Source of the DNA: Algiphilus sp.
Lineage (GTDB): Bacteria > Pseudomonadota > Gammaproteobacteria > Nevskiales > Nevskiaceae
Length of the DNA: 64,000 nt
Assembly (NCBI RefSeq): GCF_023145115.1
Contig: NZ_JAGLEJ010000037.1
Coordinates: forward strand, 131,952-195,951
Direction: 5' to 3'
Both the position numbers and the translations under genes were made by a program. Numbering within the stretch: the first letter of the stretch is position 1; the number at the start of each line of letters is the position of its first letter. Below, piece after piece: positions 1-7,713 of the stretch. A model generated the notes under the pieces. The model was not told the origin of the DNA. It saw nothing but the letters and a program-made list of their open reading frames with translations, and did no database searches.

Positions 1-1148
1 CCCCCCAACCCGAGGTTGTGCTGCAGGCCGATGCGGGCACCCGCTACCTGCCGCACGCCGGCGTTGCCGCGCAGCTGCTCGGTGAGTTCGAAGCACTGTG
101 CGAGGCCGGTGGCGCCCAGGGGGTGGCCCTTGGACAGCAGCCCGCCGGACGGGTTGGTGACGACCTTGCCGCCGTAGGTGTTGTCGCCGTCCATGATGAA
201 GCGCTCGGCGGTGCCGTCCGCGGTCAGCCGCAGCGCTTCGTAGCTGAGGAGCTCGTTGGTCGTGAAGCAGTCGTGCAGCTCGCAGACGTCGACGTCCTCC
301 GGGCCGACGCCGGTGCTGTCGTACACCGCATCGGCCGCGGCGCGCGCGAGATCGCTGCCGATGAGCTTGATCATGGAGCGGTCGTCGAAGGTGGATGCGA
401 AGTCGGTGGTCATGGCCTGGCCGCGGATGCGAACGGTCGAGTCGATGCCGTGGCGCCTGGCGAAGGCTTCGCTGACGAGGATGGCCGCGCCGGCGCCGCA
501 GGTCGGCGGGCAGCACTGCAGGCGGGTGAGCGGGCCGAAGATCGGCGGTGATGCGAGCACCTCGTCGACCGTCACCGGCGCGCGGAAGATGGCGCGCTCG
601 TTGTGCTCGGCGTGACGCCGGGCCTTCACCGAGATGCGCGCGAAGACCTCGGGCGCTGTGTCGTGCGCGTCGGCGTATTCGGCGCCGGCGCCGCCGAAGA
701 GGTGCGGTGCCATGAAGGCATTGGGCGCCGGCTGCAGTTCCTGCGCGAGCTCGGTGAAGCGGTCGAGCGGGCCCGGGCGATCCTCCCACAGGGCGCGCAG
801 CGCACCGGGCACCATCTGCTCGAAGCCGACGGCCAGCACGCAGTCGGCGACGCCGTGCGCGATCGCCTGGCGCGCGAGGTAGAGCGCGCTGGAGCCGGTG
901 GCGCAGTTGTTGGTGACGTTGATGACCGGGATACCGCTCATGCCGACGCGGTAGAGGGCGCGCTGTCCACAGGTGCTGTCGCCGTAGACGTAGCCGGCGT
1001 AGGCCTGCCCGATGGCGCGGAAGTCGACCCCGGCATCGGCCAGCGCGTCGCGGACGGCCCGCTCGCCCATCAGGTCGTAGGGCGCGCTCGCGCCGGGCTT
1101 CACGAAGGGCGTCATCGCCACGCCCGCCACTACCACGTCGCTGCCCAT
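1..1148 (-). CDS. SCP-x type thiolase / lipid-transfer protein, 3' end cut by window edge
   Basis: About 382 codons are visible and the stop lies beyond base 1, so only a short C-terminal piece is missing compared with the usual length of roughly 390 residues. The nucleophile cysteine is C82 in NNCATGSSA, and the later CELHDCFTTNE and SKGHPLGATG blocks are those of the SCP-x thiolase family. These enzymes split or form 3-ketoacyl-CoAs using CoA. The start ATG follows AGAGGAGA. The gene is divergent from the CurA-like gene and lies next to a ketone-carboxylation operon. I infer that it may cleave the 3-ketoacyl-CoA made there, but a general beta-oxidation role is equally possible. Confidence 0.88.
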   Translation of the reverse strand, partial: MGSDVVVAGVAMTPFVKPGASAPYDLMGERAVRDALADAGVDFRAIGQAYAGYVYGDSTCGQRALYRVGMSGIPVINVTNNCATGSSALYLARQAIAHGVADCVLAVGFEQMVPGALRALWEDRPGPLDRFTELAQELQPAPNAFMAPHLFGGAGAEYADAHDTAPEVFARISVKARRHAEHNERAIFRAPVTVDEVLASPPIFGPLTRLQCCPPTCGAGAAILVSEAFARRHGIDSTVRIRGQAMTTDFASTFDDRSMIKLIGSDLARAAADAVYDSTGVGPEDVDVCELHDCFTTNELLSYEALRLTADGTAERFIMDGDNTYGGKVVTNPSGGLLSKGHPLGATGLAQCFELTEQLRGNAGVRQVAGARIGLQHNLGLG

Positions 1149-1310
1149 CGCCGCGTCTCCTCTTTCATTGTCGGGCCCGGCAGCCTAATCTGGACGTGCA
1201 GCCGGCGCCCCCGCCCTTAGGAGTGGGGCGGGCATGCGGCAGCGGGGCGGAGACTCGCACGAGCAGACCGCGGAAAGCGGCCCCGCCCTTCGTTTCGAGG
1301 AGACAATCCG

Positions 1311-2360
1311 ATGCTGGACACCGTGACCACCGTCAACCGCCAGTGGCACCTTGCGCGACGCCCCGAGGGCGTCTTCAGCGAGGCCGACTTCGTGCTGCGC
1401 GAGGCCGAAGTGCCGGAAACGCTCGCGGATGGCGAGCTGCTCATCCGCCTCGTCTATCTGTCCATGGATCCCACCAACCGGGTCTGGACGCGCGAGAAGT
1501 ACACCTACATGGATCCGGTACCGGTGGATGGCGTCATGCGCGGCATCGCCATGGGCGAGGTGGTGCGCTCGCGCAACGCCGACTTCCCGGAGGGCGCAGT
1601 GGTCACCGGCGTTCTGGGCTGGGAGGACTATGCGGTCTCGGATGGCACCGGTCTGTCCATCGTGCAGCCGCAGGAGGGCGTGCCACTGCCCGCGCACTTC
1701 GCGCTGTTCGGTCACATCGGCATTCCGGCGCATGTCGGGCTTACCGAGATCGGGAAGCTCAAGGCCGGCGAGACGCTGGTGGTGTCCGCCGCGGCGGGCG
1801 CGGTCGGATCGCTGACCGTGCAGATCGGCAAGATCCTCGGCGCGCGCGTGGTCGCCATCGCCGGCAGCGACGAGAAGTGCCGCTACCTCAAGGAGACGCT
1901 CGGCGCCGACGCCACCATCAACTACAAGCGCGGCCCCATCGGCGAGGCCATGGCCGCCGCCTGTCCCGACGGCATCGATGTCTACTTCGACAACGTCGGC
2001 GGCGAGATGCTGGAAGCCGCGCTGGATCTCATCAACATGCACGCGCGCATCGTCATGTGCGGCGCCATCTCCATCTACAACAGCGACTGCGACGTGCCCG
2101 GGCCGCGCAACCTGTTCAATCTGCTGTTCAAGCGCGCGCGCATCGAGGGATTCGTGTGCTTCGACTACGCGGCGGATCCGGCGCTGTGGATGCGCGTGCA
2201 CGAGGACATCGCGCGCTGGCATCGCGAAGGGCGTCTGACCTATCGGCTCGACATCGTCGAGGGCCTGGAGAACACGCCTGCCGCGGTCGCGCGCCTGTTC
2301 ACCGGCGCCAATCAAGGGAAGCAGCTGGTGCGCGTTGCCGATGAGCCGGTGGCGGCCTGA
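1311..2360 (+). CDS. CurA/PTGR-like NADP-dependent medium-chain oxidoreductase
   Basis: This 349-residue zinc-free MDR protein has a GroES-like N-terminus with LVYLSMDPTNRVW. Its cofactor loop is AAGAVGSLTVQIGKILGA, and YFDNVGGEML follows, as in the curcumin/prostaglandin reductase (leukotriene B4 dehydrogenase) family. Such enzymes reduce activated double bonds of enones with NADPH. The ATG follows GAGGAGAC at good spacing. It is transcribed away from the SCP-x thiolase and towards the LuxR regulator. In this setting an alpha,beta-unsaturated ketone is a plausible substrate, for example reduction of an enone to the saturated ketone that is then carboxylated. That role is inferred. Confidence 0.85.
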   Translation: MLDTVTTVNRQWHLARRPEGVFSEADFVLREAEVPETLADGELLIRLVYLSMDPTNRVWTREKYTYMDPVPVDGVMRGIAMGEVVRSRNADFPEGAVVTGVLGWEDYAVSDGTGLSIVQPQEGVPLPAHFALFGHIGIPAHVGLTEIGKLKAGETLVVSAAAGAVGSLTVQIGKILGARVVAIAGSDEKCRYLKETLGADATINYKRGPIGEAMAAACPDGIDVYFDNVGGEMLEAALDLINMHARIVMCGAISIYNSDCDVPGPRNLFNLLFKRARIEGFVCFDYAADPALWMRVHEDIARWHREGRLTYRLDIVEGLENTPAAVARLFTGANQGKQLVRVADEPVAA

Positions 2361-2419
2361 ATGCGCCGGCGGCGCGCCGCGGACCGGGCAGTCGTCGCGC
2401 TGATGCATCGGCGGGTGCC

Positions 2420-5158
2420 ATGAGCGCGCCGCAGCGCCGCGGTCGGACATCGCGGGCGGCGGCGGCGCCGCCCGTCCCGCAGCGCGCCGCAGTCGACGTC
2501 GAGATCCCGCGTCGCGAGCTGCTCGACCGCATGCTGCAGCACGCCGCGACGCAGCTGCTGGTCGTGCAGGGGCCGGCCGGCTACGGCAAGACCGTGCTGC
2601 TGCGCCAGTACTGCGCGTCCCGCGGCGAACGCGGCGATGCGGTGGCGTGGGTGCGCGTCGAGCCGGGCACCACCGATGCGGCGCAGTTCCTGCACATGCT
2701 CTGCGATGCGGCACGCAGCCTCACCGGCCGCGCCGAGCGCAAGACGCGCGGCCGCGAAGCGCCGGCCCCGTCGATCCGCGACTTCGCCGACATCGTGGCG
2801 CGCGTGCGCAAGCCTGCGGTGCTGGTGGTCGACAATTTCGAGCAGGGGGCCAACGTCGAGTTCGGTCGCGTGCTCTCCCAGGTCATCCGGCTGCTGCCGC
2901 CTTCGCTGCAGCTCTGCATCGGTACCCGCGTCATGCCGGTGACCCGGCTCGCGCGCATGCGCGTGCAGGAGGAAAGCTTCCTGCTCGACGAGGCGGATCT
3001 GCGCTTCCAGCCCGCCGAGACGCACGAGTTCTTCCGCGACACCGGCAACCTGCCAGGCGAGGAGATCGACAAGCTGCATCAGCGCACCGACGGCTGGCCG
3101 GCCGCGCTGCAGTGCTTCCGGCTGTGCATTCAGCGCGGGCGCGTGCAGCGTAGCGCGGCCTATGCGGGCGAGGGCGTGACCCCGGAACTCATCGACTTTC
3201 TCGCCACCGACGTCTTCGAGGCGCTGGAGCCCGATCAGCAGCATTTCCTGCTGCAGGCGTGCGTGCCGGAGAAGATCAACCGCGCGCTGGTCGAGCGCAT
3301 CACCGGGGTCGTCGACGGCGACCAGCGCATCCGCGAGATCGAGCGCGCCGGGCTGTTCCTGACGCCCATCGATCTCGAGCGCAACTGGTACCGCTTCCAC
3401 AACCTGTTCCGGCAGTTCCTGCTGGCGCGCGTGCGCCGGCAGGTGTCGGCCGAATCCCTGCGCCAGCAGCACCAGCGCATCGCCGAGTGGTTCGCGCTCG
3501 CCGGCTATCGCGAGGAAGCCATCCAGCACTACATCGATGCCGGTGATGTCGATGCCGCCGTCACCCTGCTCGACGGCGCCATCGACCGGCTGGTAGCCGA
3601 GGAGCGCCTGGGGCTGATCGAGCGCATCGTCGAGCAGATTCCCGAGGAGGCGCTGCTGGACTACGAGCATGTCTTCGATGCCGCCGTCATTGCCTACGGT
3701 TTCCGGCGTCGCTTCGACAAGGCCAACCGCCTGCTGGCGATGCGCGATGCCGCGCAGCCGGACGATGGTCTCGACGAGCATGCGCGCGGTTTGCGCAACT
3801 ACGTGCGCCTGTTCGTGCTGGTGGCCGAGGATCGCGTACAGGAACTGGGCGAGGTCGCCGAGGCGACCCGGGCGCAGCTCGACGAGCGCGACGGCTTCAA
3901 GTACGCGGTCACATTCAACGCGCGTGCCCTCGGGCTGATCGCCGATGCGCGCTTCGAGGAGGCGCGCGACCTGCTGCTGCAGGCCCGCCCGCTGCACGAC
4001 CAGGACCGTCATCTCTTCGGTCAGGCCTACCAGGAAGCGCTCTACAGCATGGTGCTGAGCCAGCAGGGGCGGGTCACCGACGCCGTGCGCGGCCTGGAGG
4101 CGGCCCTGCGCCGCACCGAGGCCGGGGCGTCCGGATCGGCCGCCGCCGGCTCGGCGATCGCCGCCTACCTCGCCGAGGGCTTCTACGAGCAGAACCGCGT
4201 CTCCGAGGCCGAGGCGCTGGCGCATGACTACGCCCAGCTCGCCGAGCAGCAGGCCATCGTCGATGCCGAGGCGGTGATGTGCCAGACGCTGGCGCGCATC
4301 GCCTTCAACCGCGGCGACGAGGGCGAGGCCGAGGAGCTGCTCGACCGCGCCATGTACCTCGGCTACCGCCACAAGCTGGACCGCATCGTCCGCTACGCGC
4401 GCGCCGAGCTCGTCCGGCAGGCCACCCTCAAGGGTGATCTCGCCACCGCCGAGCAGCGCCTCGACCAGCTCTTTCCGGACGGCGCGGCGGCGCCGGACGA
4501 CGCGCTGCTCTTCCACGCCGGCGAGTGCGAGGTGCATGCCATCACGCGCGCACGCTTCCTGATCGCGGCCGAACGCCACCGCGAGGCGCGCGCGCTCCTC
4601 AATGCGGAACTGCGCCGCGCGCGTGCGCAGCGACGGCAGCGGCGCGTGCTCAAGCTCAACCTCATGCTCGCGCTGGCGCTCAACGCGGACGGCGAGGTCA
4701 ATGCGGCGCGCCGGGCGCTGATATCGGCACTGGAGATCGGCGGACCGGGCGGCTTCGTGCGCAGCTTCCTCGACGAGCGCCAGCCCGCGATCCGGCTGCT
4801 GCGCGAGACGCGCCAGTCGCTCGCGCATCTGCCCGACCTCCTCGAACGCGATGTGGTGAGCGGCCATCTCGACGACCTGCTGATCGCCGCCGGCGAGAGC
4901 GCGCCGGCGGAGTCGCGTGCACGCGCCGCCGCCGGAGAGGACGCCTTCTCCCCGGACCTGCTCGAGCAGCTCACCGAGCGCGAGCTCTACATCCTGCAGC
5001 ACGTCTCCCGCGGGCTCTCGAACAAGGGGCTCGCCGAGCGGCTGTCGGTGTCGGTGAACACCGTCAAGTGGCATCTGCGCAACATCTTCGAGAAGCTGCG
5101 CATCAGCAATCGCGTGCAGGCGGTGGCGGTCGCTCGCCACTTCGGCCTGATCGACTGA
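2420..5158 (+). CDS. Large LuxR-family (MalT-like STAND ATPase) transcriptional regulator
   Basis: The 912-residue protein has a Walker A motif GPAGYGKT at residues 51-58 and an ATPase region to about residue 300. A long helical-repeat sensor domain follows, and the last 65 residues form a LuxR helix-turn-helix (LTERELYILQHVSRGLSNK, then VNTVKWHLRNIFEKL). This is the architecture of MalT/AcoK-type regulators, which bind inducer and ATP, oligomerise and activate transcription. It sits just upstream of, and codirectional with, the carboxylase operon that begins 236 bases downstream, so it is the obvious candidate activator. A paralogue of almost equal length lies at 32341-35082. The inducer is unknown. 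Confidence 0.9.
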   Translation: MSAPQRRGRTSRAAAAPPVPQRAAVDVEIPRRELLDRMLQHAATQLLVVQGPAGYGKTVLLRQYCASRGERGDAVAWVRVEPGTTDAAQFLHMLCDAARSLTGRAERKTRGREAPAPSIRDFADIVARVRKPAVLVVDNFEQGANVEFGRVLSQVIRLLPPSLQLCIGTRVMPVTRLARMRVQEESFLLDEADLRFQPAETHEFFRDTGNLPGEEIDKLHQRTDGWPAALQCFRLCIQRGRVQRSAAYAGEGVTPELIDFLATDVFEALEPDQQHFLLQACVPEKINRALVERITGVVDGDQRIREIERAGLFLTPIDLERNWYRFHNLFRQFLLARVRRQVSAESLRQQHQRIAEWFALAGYREEAIQHYIDAGDVDAAVTLLDGAIDRLVAEERLGLIERIVEQIPEEALLDYEHVFDAAVIAYGFRRRFDKANRLLAMRDAAQPDDGLDEHARGLRNYVRLFVLVAEDRVQELGEVAEATRAQLDERDGFKYAVTFNARALGLIADARFEEARDLLLQARPLHDQDRHLFGQAYQEALYSMVLSQQGRVTDAVRGLEAALRRTEAGASGSAAAGSAIAAYLAEGFYEQNRVSEAEALAHDYAQLAEQQAIVDAEAVMCQTLARIAFNRGDEGEAEELLDRAMYLGYRHKLDRIVRYARAELVRQATLKGDLATAEQRLDQLFPDGAAAPDDALLFHAGECEVHAITRARFLIAAERHREARALLNAELRRARAQRRQRRVLKLNLMLALALNADGEVNAARRALISALEIGGPGGFVRSFLDERQPAIRLLRETRQSLAHLPDLLERDVVSGHLDDLLIAAGESAPAESRARAAAGEDAFSPDLLEQLTERELYILQHVSRGLSNKGLAERLSVSVNTVKWHLRNIFEKLRISNRVQAVAVARHFGLID

Positions 5159-5167
5159 TCGACCCCA

Positions 5168-5190
5168 CCCACCCGCCGCCGCCGGGTGGG
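5168..5190 (+). terminator. GC hairpin after the LuxR gene
   Basis: A perfect 8-bp stem, CCCACCCG with CGGGTGGG, encloses a 7-base loop ten bases after the regulator's stop. No T-run follows, so it may be a weak terminator or only a structured leader element. Confidence 0.35.
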
Positions 5191-5229
5191 GCGCGGGGTG
5201 CGGCGGGTCCGCGGCAGGGCCGCATTCCG

Positions 5230-5267
5230 CTTCATCAAGTGCTTCATAAACAGCGGCTTGTCGCTGT
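5230..5267. promoter_or_regulatory. Repeat-bearing candidate control region upstream of the carboxylase operon
   Basis: In the 236-base gap before the operon, CTTCAT occurs twice with a 12-base period (5230 and 5242). It is followed immediately by a perfect inverted repeat ACAGCG-N6-CGCTGT (5250-5267). The region is less GC-rich than its surroundings. These are reasonable binding sites for the upstream LuxR/MalT-like regulator, but no consensus is known for it, so the function is inferred only. Confidence 0.35.
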
Positions 5268-5394
5268 TCCGTCGCGTCTCGCGGGGTTGCCGCCGCTTCA
5301 ATCCTTTCGGGTGGGGACGCTTCGCGGCGCCGGGCGCAATCTCGTCGAAAAGCTCGCTGCCGGTCGCGGCGGGCATATCGACGAGGAGACGCAA

Positions 5395-7284
5395 GTGGGA
5401 CTACTGGTCAGCATTGACAACGGCGGCACATTGACCGACGTCTGTGCCACCGACGGCGCGCGCACCGTGCACGCCAAGACACTCACCACGCCGCACGATC
5501 TGACGGAGTGCTTCGTCAAGTGCCTGGAGAGCCTGTCCGAGAAGCTCTACGGCGAGGTCGACCTGCCGCGGCTGGTGACCGCCGCCGACTACATCCGCTA
5601 CTCGACCACGCAGGGCACCAATGCGGTGGTCCAGCGCAAGGGGCCGAGCCTCGGCTGGATCGTTGACGATGCCGCGCTCATCGAGCGGGTCGCGAGCGCC
5701 GCACCGGAGCTGCACGAGACCTTCATCGGCGACCGTGCGCGCGTGGTGCCCGTCGACAGCGACGAGGCGGCGTACCGCAGCGCGCTCATCCGCGCCACCG
5801 CCGAGCTGGTGTCGGCCGGTGCCAACCGCATCGTCATCGGCTTCGCGGGCGATCACCCGGCGGATGCCGAGAAGGCCGCCAAGCGCATCCTGTACCGCGC
5901 CTTCCCCCGGCACCTGCTGGGCGCGGTACCGATGCTCTTCGCGACCGAGCTGTCGAAGCTCGGCACCGATGTGCAGCGGATCTGGGCGGCGCTGCTCAAC
6001 AGCTTCCTGCATCCGGCGATGGAGGGTTTCCTCTACAACGCCGAGAACAAGCTGCGCGAGCACCGCGCGCGCAAGCCCCTTCTGATATTCGCCAACGACG
6101 GCAACTCGACGCGCGTGGCCAAGACCATCGCCATCAAGACCTACTCCTCTGGCCCGCAGGGCGGGGTCGTGGGCGGCGAGGTGCTGCTGGGCCACTACGG
6201 CCGCAGCTCGGCGGTGTCCATCGACATCGGCGGCACCACCACCGACGTCGCGCTCTTCAAGCAGGGGCGCGCCGAGGTGCAGCCCAGCGGCGAGATCGCC
6301 GGCGCGCCGGTACCGATTCCGCTGGCCGAGATGAAGAGCATCGGTGCCGGTGGCGGTTCCATCATCCGCGCCGTCGAAGGCCGCATCGCGGTCGGGCCGG
6401 AGAGCGTCGGCTCGGCGCCCGGACCGGCCTGCTTCGGGCGCGGCGGCACCGAGGCCACCATCACCGACGCGCTGCTGCTGCAGGGCATCCTCGATCCGGA
6501 GTCCTACTTCGGCGGGCGCCTCAAGCTCGACCGCGACCGTGCCGAGGCGGCGGTCATGCGCAACGTTGCCGAACCGCTGGGCCTGTCGCTGGACGAGGCC
6601 CTCGACGCCATGTCGGACGCCTATCACCGCAAGGTGGCCGATGCGTTGCCCACCGGCGGCGACACGGTCGAGCTGCTCATGGCCTTCGGCGGCGCCGGTC
6701 CGATGAGCGCCTGCGGTGTGGCTGAGCTGGCCGGCATCGACGAGATCCTGGTGCCGCGCTATGCGGCCGTCTTCTGCGCCTACGGCATCACCTTCAGCGA
6801 CATCCAGCACAGCTATGTCGGACGGGTCGGCGGCGGCAGCGAAGCGGACCTCGCGCAGGTGCGCGAAGCGCTCGACGAACAGGCGCGCCGCGGCATGCTC
6901 GCCGAGGGCTTCCCCATCGAGAGCTGCACGCGCGACTACCACCTGCTCGAGCGCGACGGTGATGCCTATCACCGCTCCGAGCTCAACGGCGCGACGGCGG
7001 TCAATGGCGCCGAGTCCTGGGTGGAGCTTCGCGCCACCAGGCAGATCGACAAGATCGCACTGCCGGCCGGTGCCACGGAAGAGACGCGGCAGGCCGAGCC
7101 GGACGGCGTGCGCAAGGGGCGCCAGACCCTGCCGCTCTACCGCCTCGAATCGCTGCAGCCGGGCGACTGGGCCGACGGCCCGTGCCTGGTCGAGGAGGCC
7201 TTCTTCACCGCCCACGTGCGACCGGGGTGGCGCTTCGTCGTCAGCCCCGCCGGCGATGCGTTCATGCGTCGCCAGACCCGATAG
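5395..7284 (+). CDS. Hydantoinase/oxoprolinase A-type subunit, acetophenone carboxylase Apc1-like
   Basis: The 629-residue protein starts at GTG after GAGGAGAC; an in-frame extension far upstream overlaps the regulator gene and is not real. It carries the ASKHA/HyuA phosphate-1 motif SIDNGGTLTD at the N-terminus. The second phosphate loop SIDIGGTTTDVALF, then GAGGGS and AFGGAG, lie later. HyuA subunits bind ATP and phosphorylate the enolate or bicarbonate in ATP-dependent ketone carboxylases. Size and gene order fit Apc1 of Aromatoleum acetophenone carboxylase (about 70 kDa). It is the first gene of an operon with 7298-7696, 7714-9864, 9875-12130 and 12127-12858. Acetone or another ketone as substrate cannot be excluded. 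Confidence 0.85.
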   Translation: MGLLVSIDNGGTLTDVCATDGARTVHAKTLTTPHDLTECFVKCLESLSEKLYGEVDLPRLVTAADYIRYSTTQGTNAVVQRKGPSLGWIVDDAALIERVASAAPELHETFIGDRARVVPVDSDEAAYRSALIRATAELVSAGANRIVIGFAGDHPADAEKAAKRILYRAFPRHLLGAVPMLFATELSKLGTDVQRIWAALLNSFLHPAMEGFLYNAENKLREHRARKPLLIFANDGNSTRVAKTIAIKTYSSGPQGGVVGGEVLLGHYGRSSAVSIDIGGTTTDVALFKQGRAEVQPSGEIAGAPVPIPLAEMKSIGAGGGSIIRAVEGRIAVGPESVGSAPGPACFGRGGTEATITDALLLQGILDPESYFGGRLKLDRDRAEAAVMRNVAEPLGLSLDEALDAMSDAYHRKVADALPTGGDTVELLMAFGGAGPMSACGVAELAGIDEILVPRYAAVFCAYGITFSDIQHSYVGRVGGGSEADLAQVREALDEQARRGMLAEGFPIESCTRDYHLLERDGDAYHRSELNGATAVNGAESWVELRATRQIDKIALPAGATEETRQAEPDGVRKGRQTLPLYRLESLQPGDWADGPCLVEEAFFTAHVRPGWRFVVSPAGDAFMRRQTR

Positions 7285-7297
7285 ACAGGAGACCACC

Positions 7298-7696
7298 ATG
7301 AAGGTATTCATCACCGCTGCGCTGGCCATCGACCTGGACAGCGAGCGCTGGCACTGCACCCGCTGCGACGGCGCCCTGGGCAACGCCCGCGAGAACTACA
7401 AGAAGGGGCTGCTGGTCGCCGACCGCGATCCCTCCGAGGTGCATGCGCCGATCCTCGACGCGGCGCGCTACGAGCACACCTTCGCGCCGGATCCTAACTG
7501 GTGCCGCATCGTCGAGTACTGCTGCCCGCACTGCGGCCTGCTCGCGGAGGTCGAGTACCTGCCCCCGGGGCATCCGCTGACCCACGACCTCGAGCTCGAC
7601 ATCGATGCGCTCAAGGCGCAGTGGGCCGAGCGCGAGGCGCCGACGGCGCCGGTCCTCGGGCCCGACTTCGTCGCCCCGCCCGTTCACCAGCACTGA
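7298..7696 (+). CDS. Zinc-binding small subunit, acetone carboxylase gamma / Apc2-like
   Basis: This 132-residue protein contains two CxxC pairs, C20/C23 in WHCTRCDG and C76/C79 in CCPHCG. They would form a zinc ribbon as in acetone carboxylase gamma subunits and the 15 kDa Apc2 subunit. The ATG follows AGGAGAC, 13 bases after the preceding stop. The presence of this small subunit between two HyuA-type genes distinguishes a ketone carboxylase from a hydantoinase or 5-oxoprolinase. It presumably has a structural role in the carboxylase core complex. Confidence 0.82.
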   Translation: MKVFITAALAIDLDSERWHCTRCDGALGNARENYKKGLLVADRDPSEVHAPILDAARYEHTFAPDPNWCRIVEYCCPHCGLLAEVEYLPPGHPLTHDLELDIDALKAQWAEREAPTAPVLGPDFVAPPVHQH

Positions 7697-7713
7697 GTCC
7701 GGAGGTCATCCGC

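Noticed and set aside
1207..1232. CCCGCCC/GGGCGGG hairpin between the first two divergent genes
   Set aside because: It is short and GC-only with no T-run, and lies between divergent starts where a terminator makes no sense. Probably chance in GC-rich DNA.
2312..5140. Very long open frame antisense to the first LuxR regulator
   Set aside because: It is a GC-rich codon-position shadow: low-complexity Arg/Ala/Leu/Gly-rich sequence without a domain, while the plus strand encodes a clear regulator.
4525..5394. N-terminal extension of the first HyuA-type subunit
   Set aside because: It overlaps the LuxR gene in another frame and is Arg/Ala-rich. The GTG at 5395 has a strong GAGGAGAC site and begins the family's usual N-terminus.
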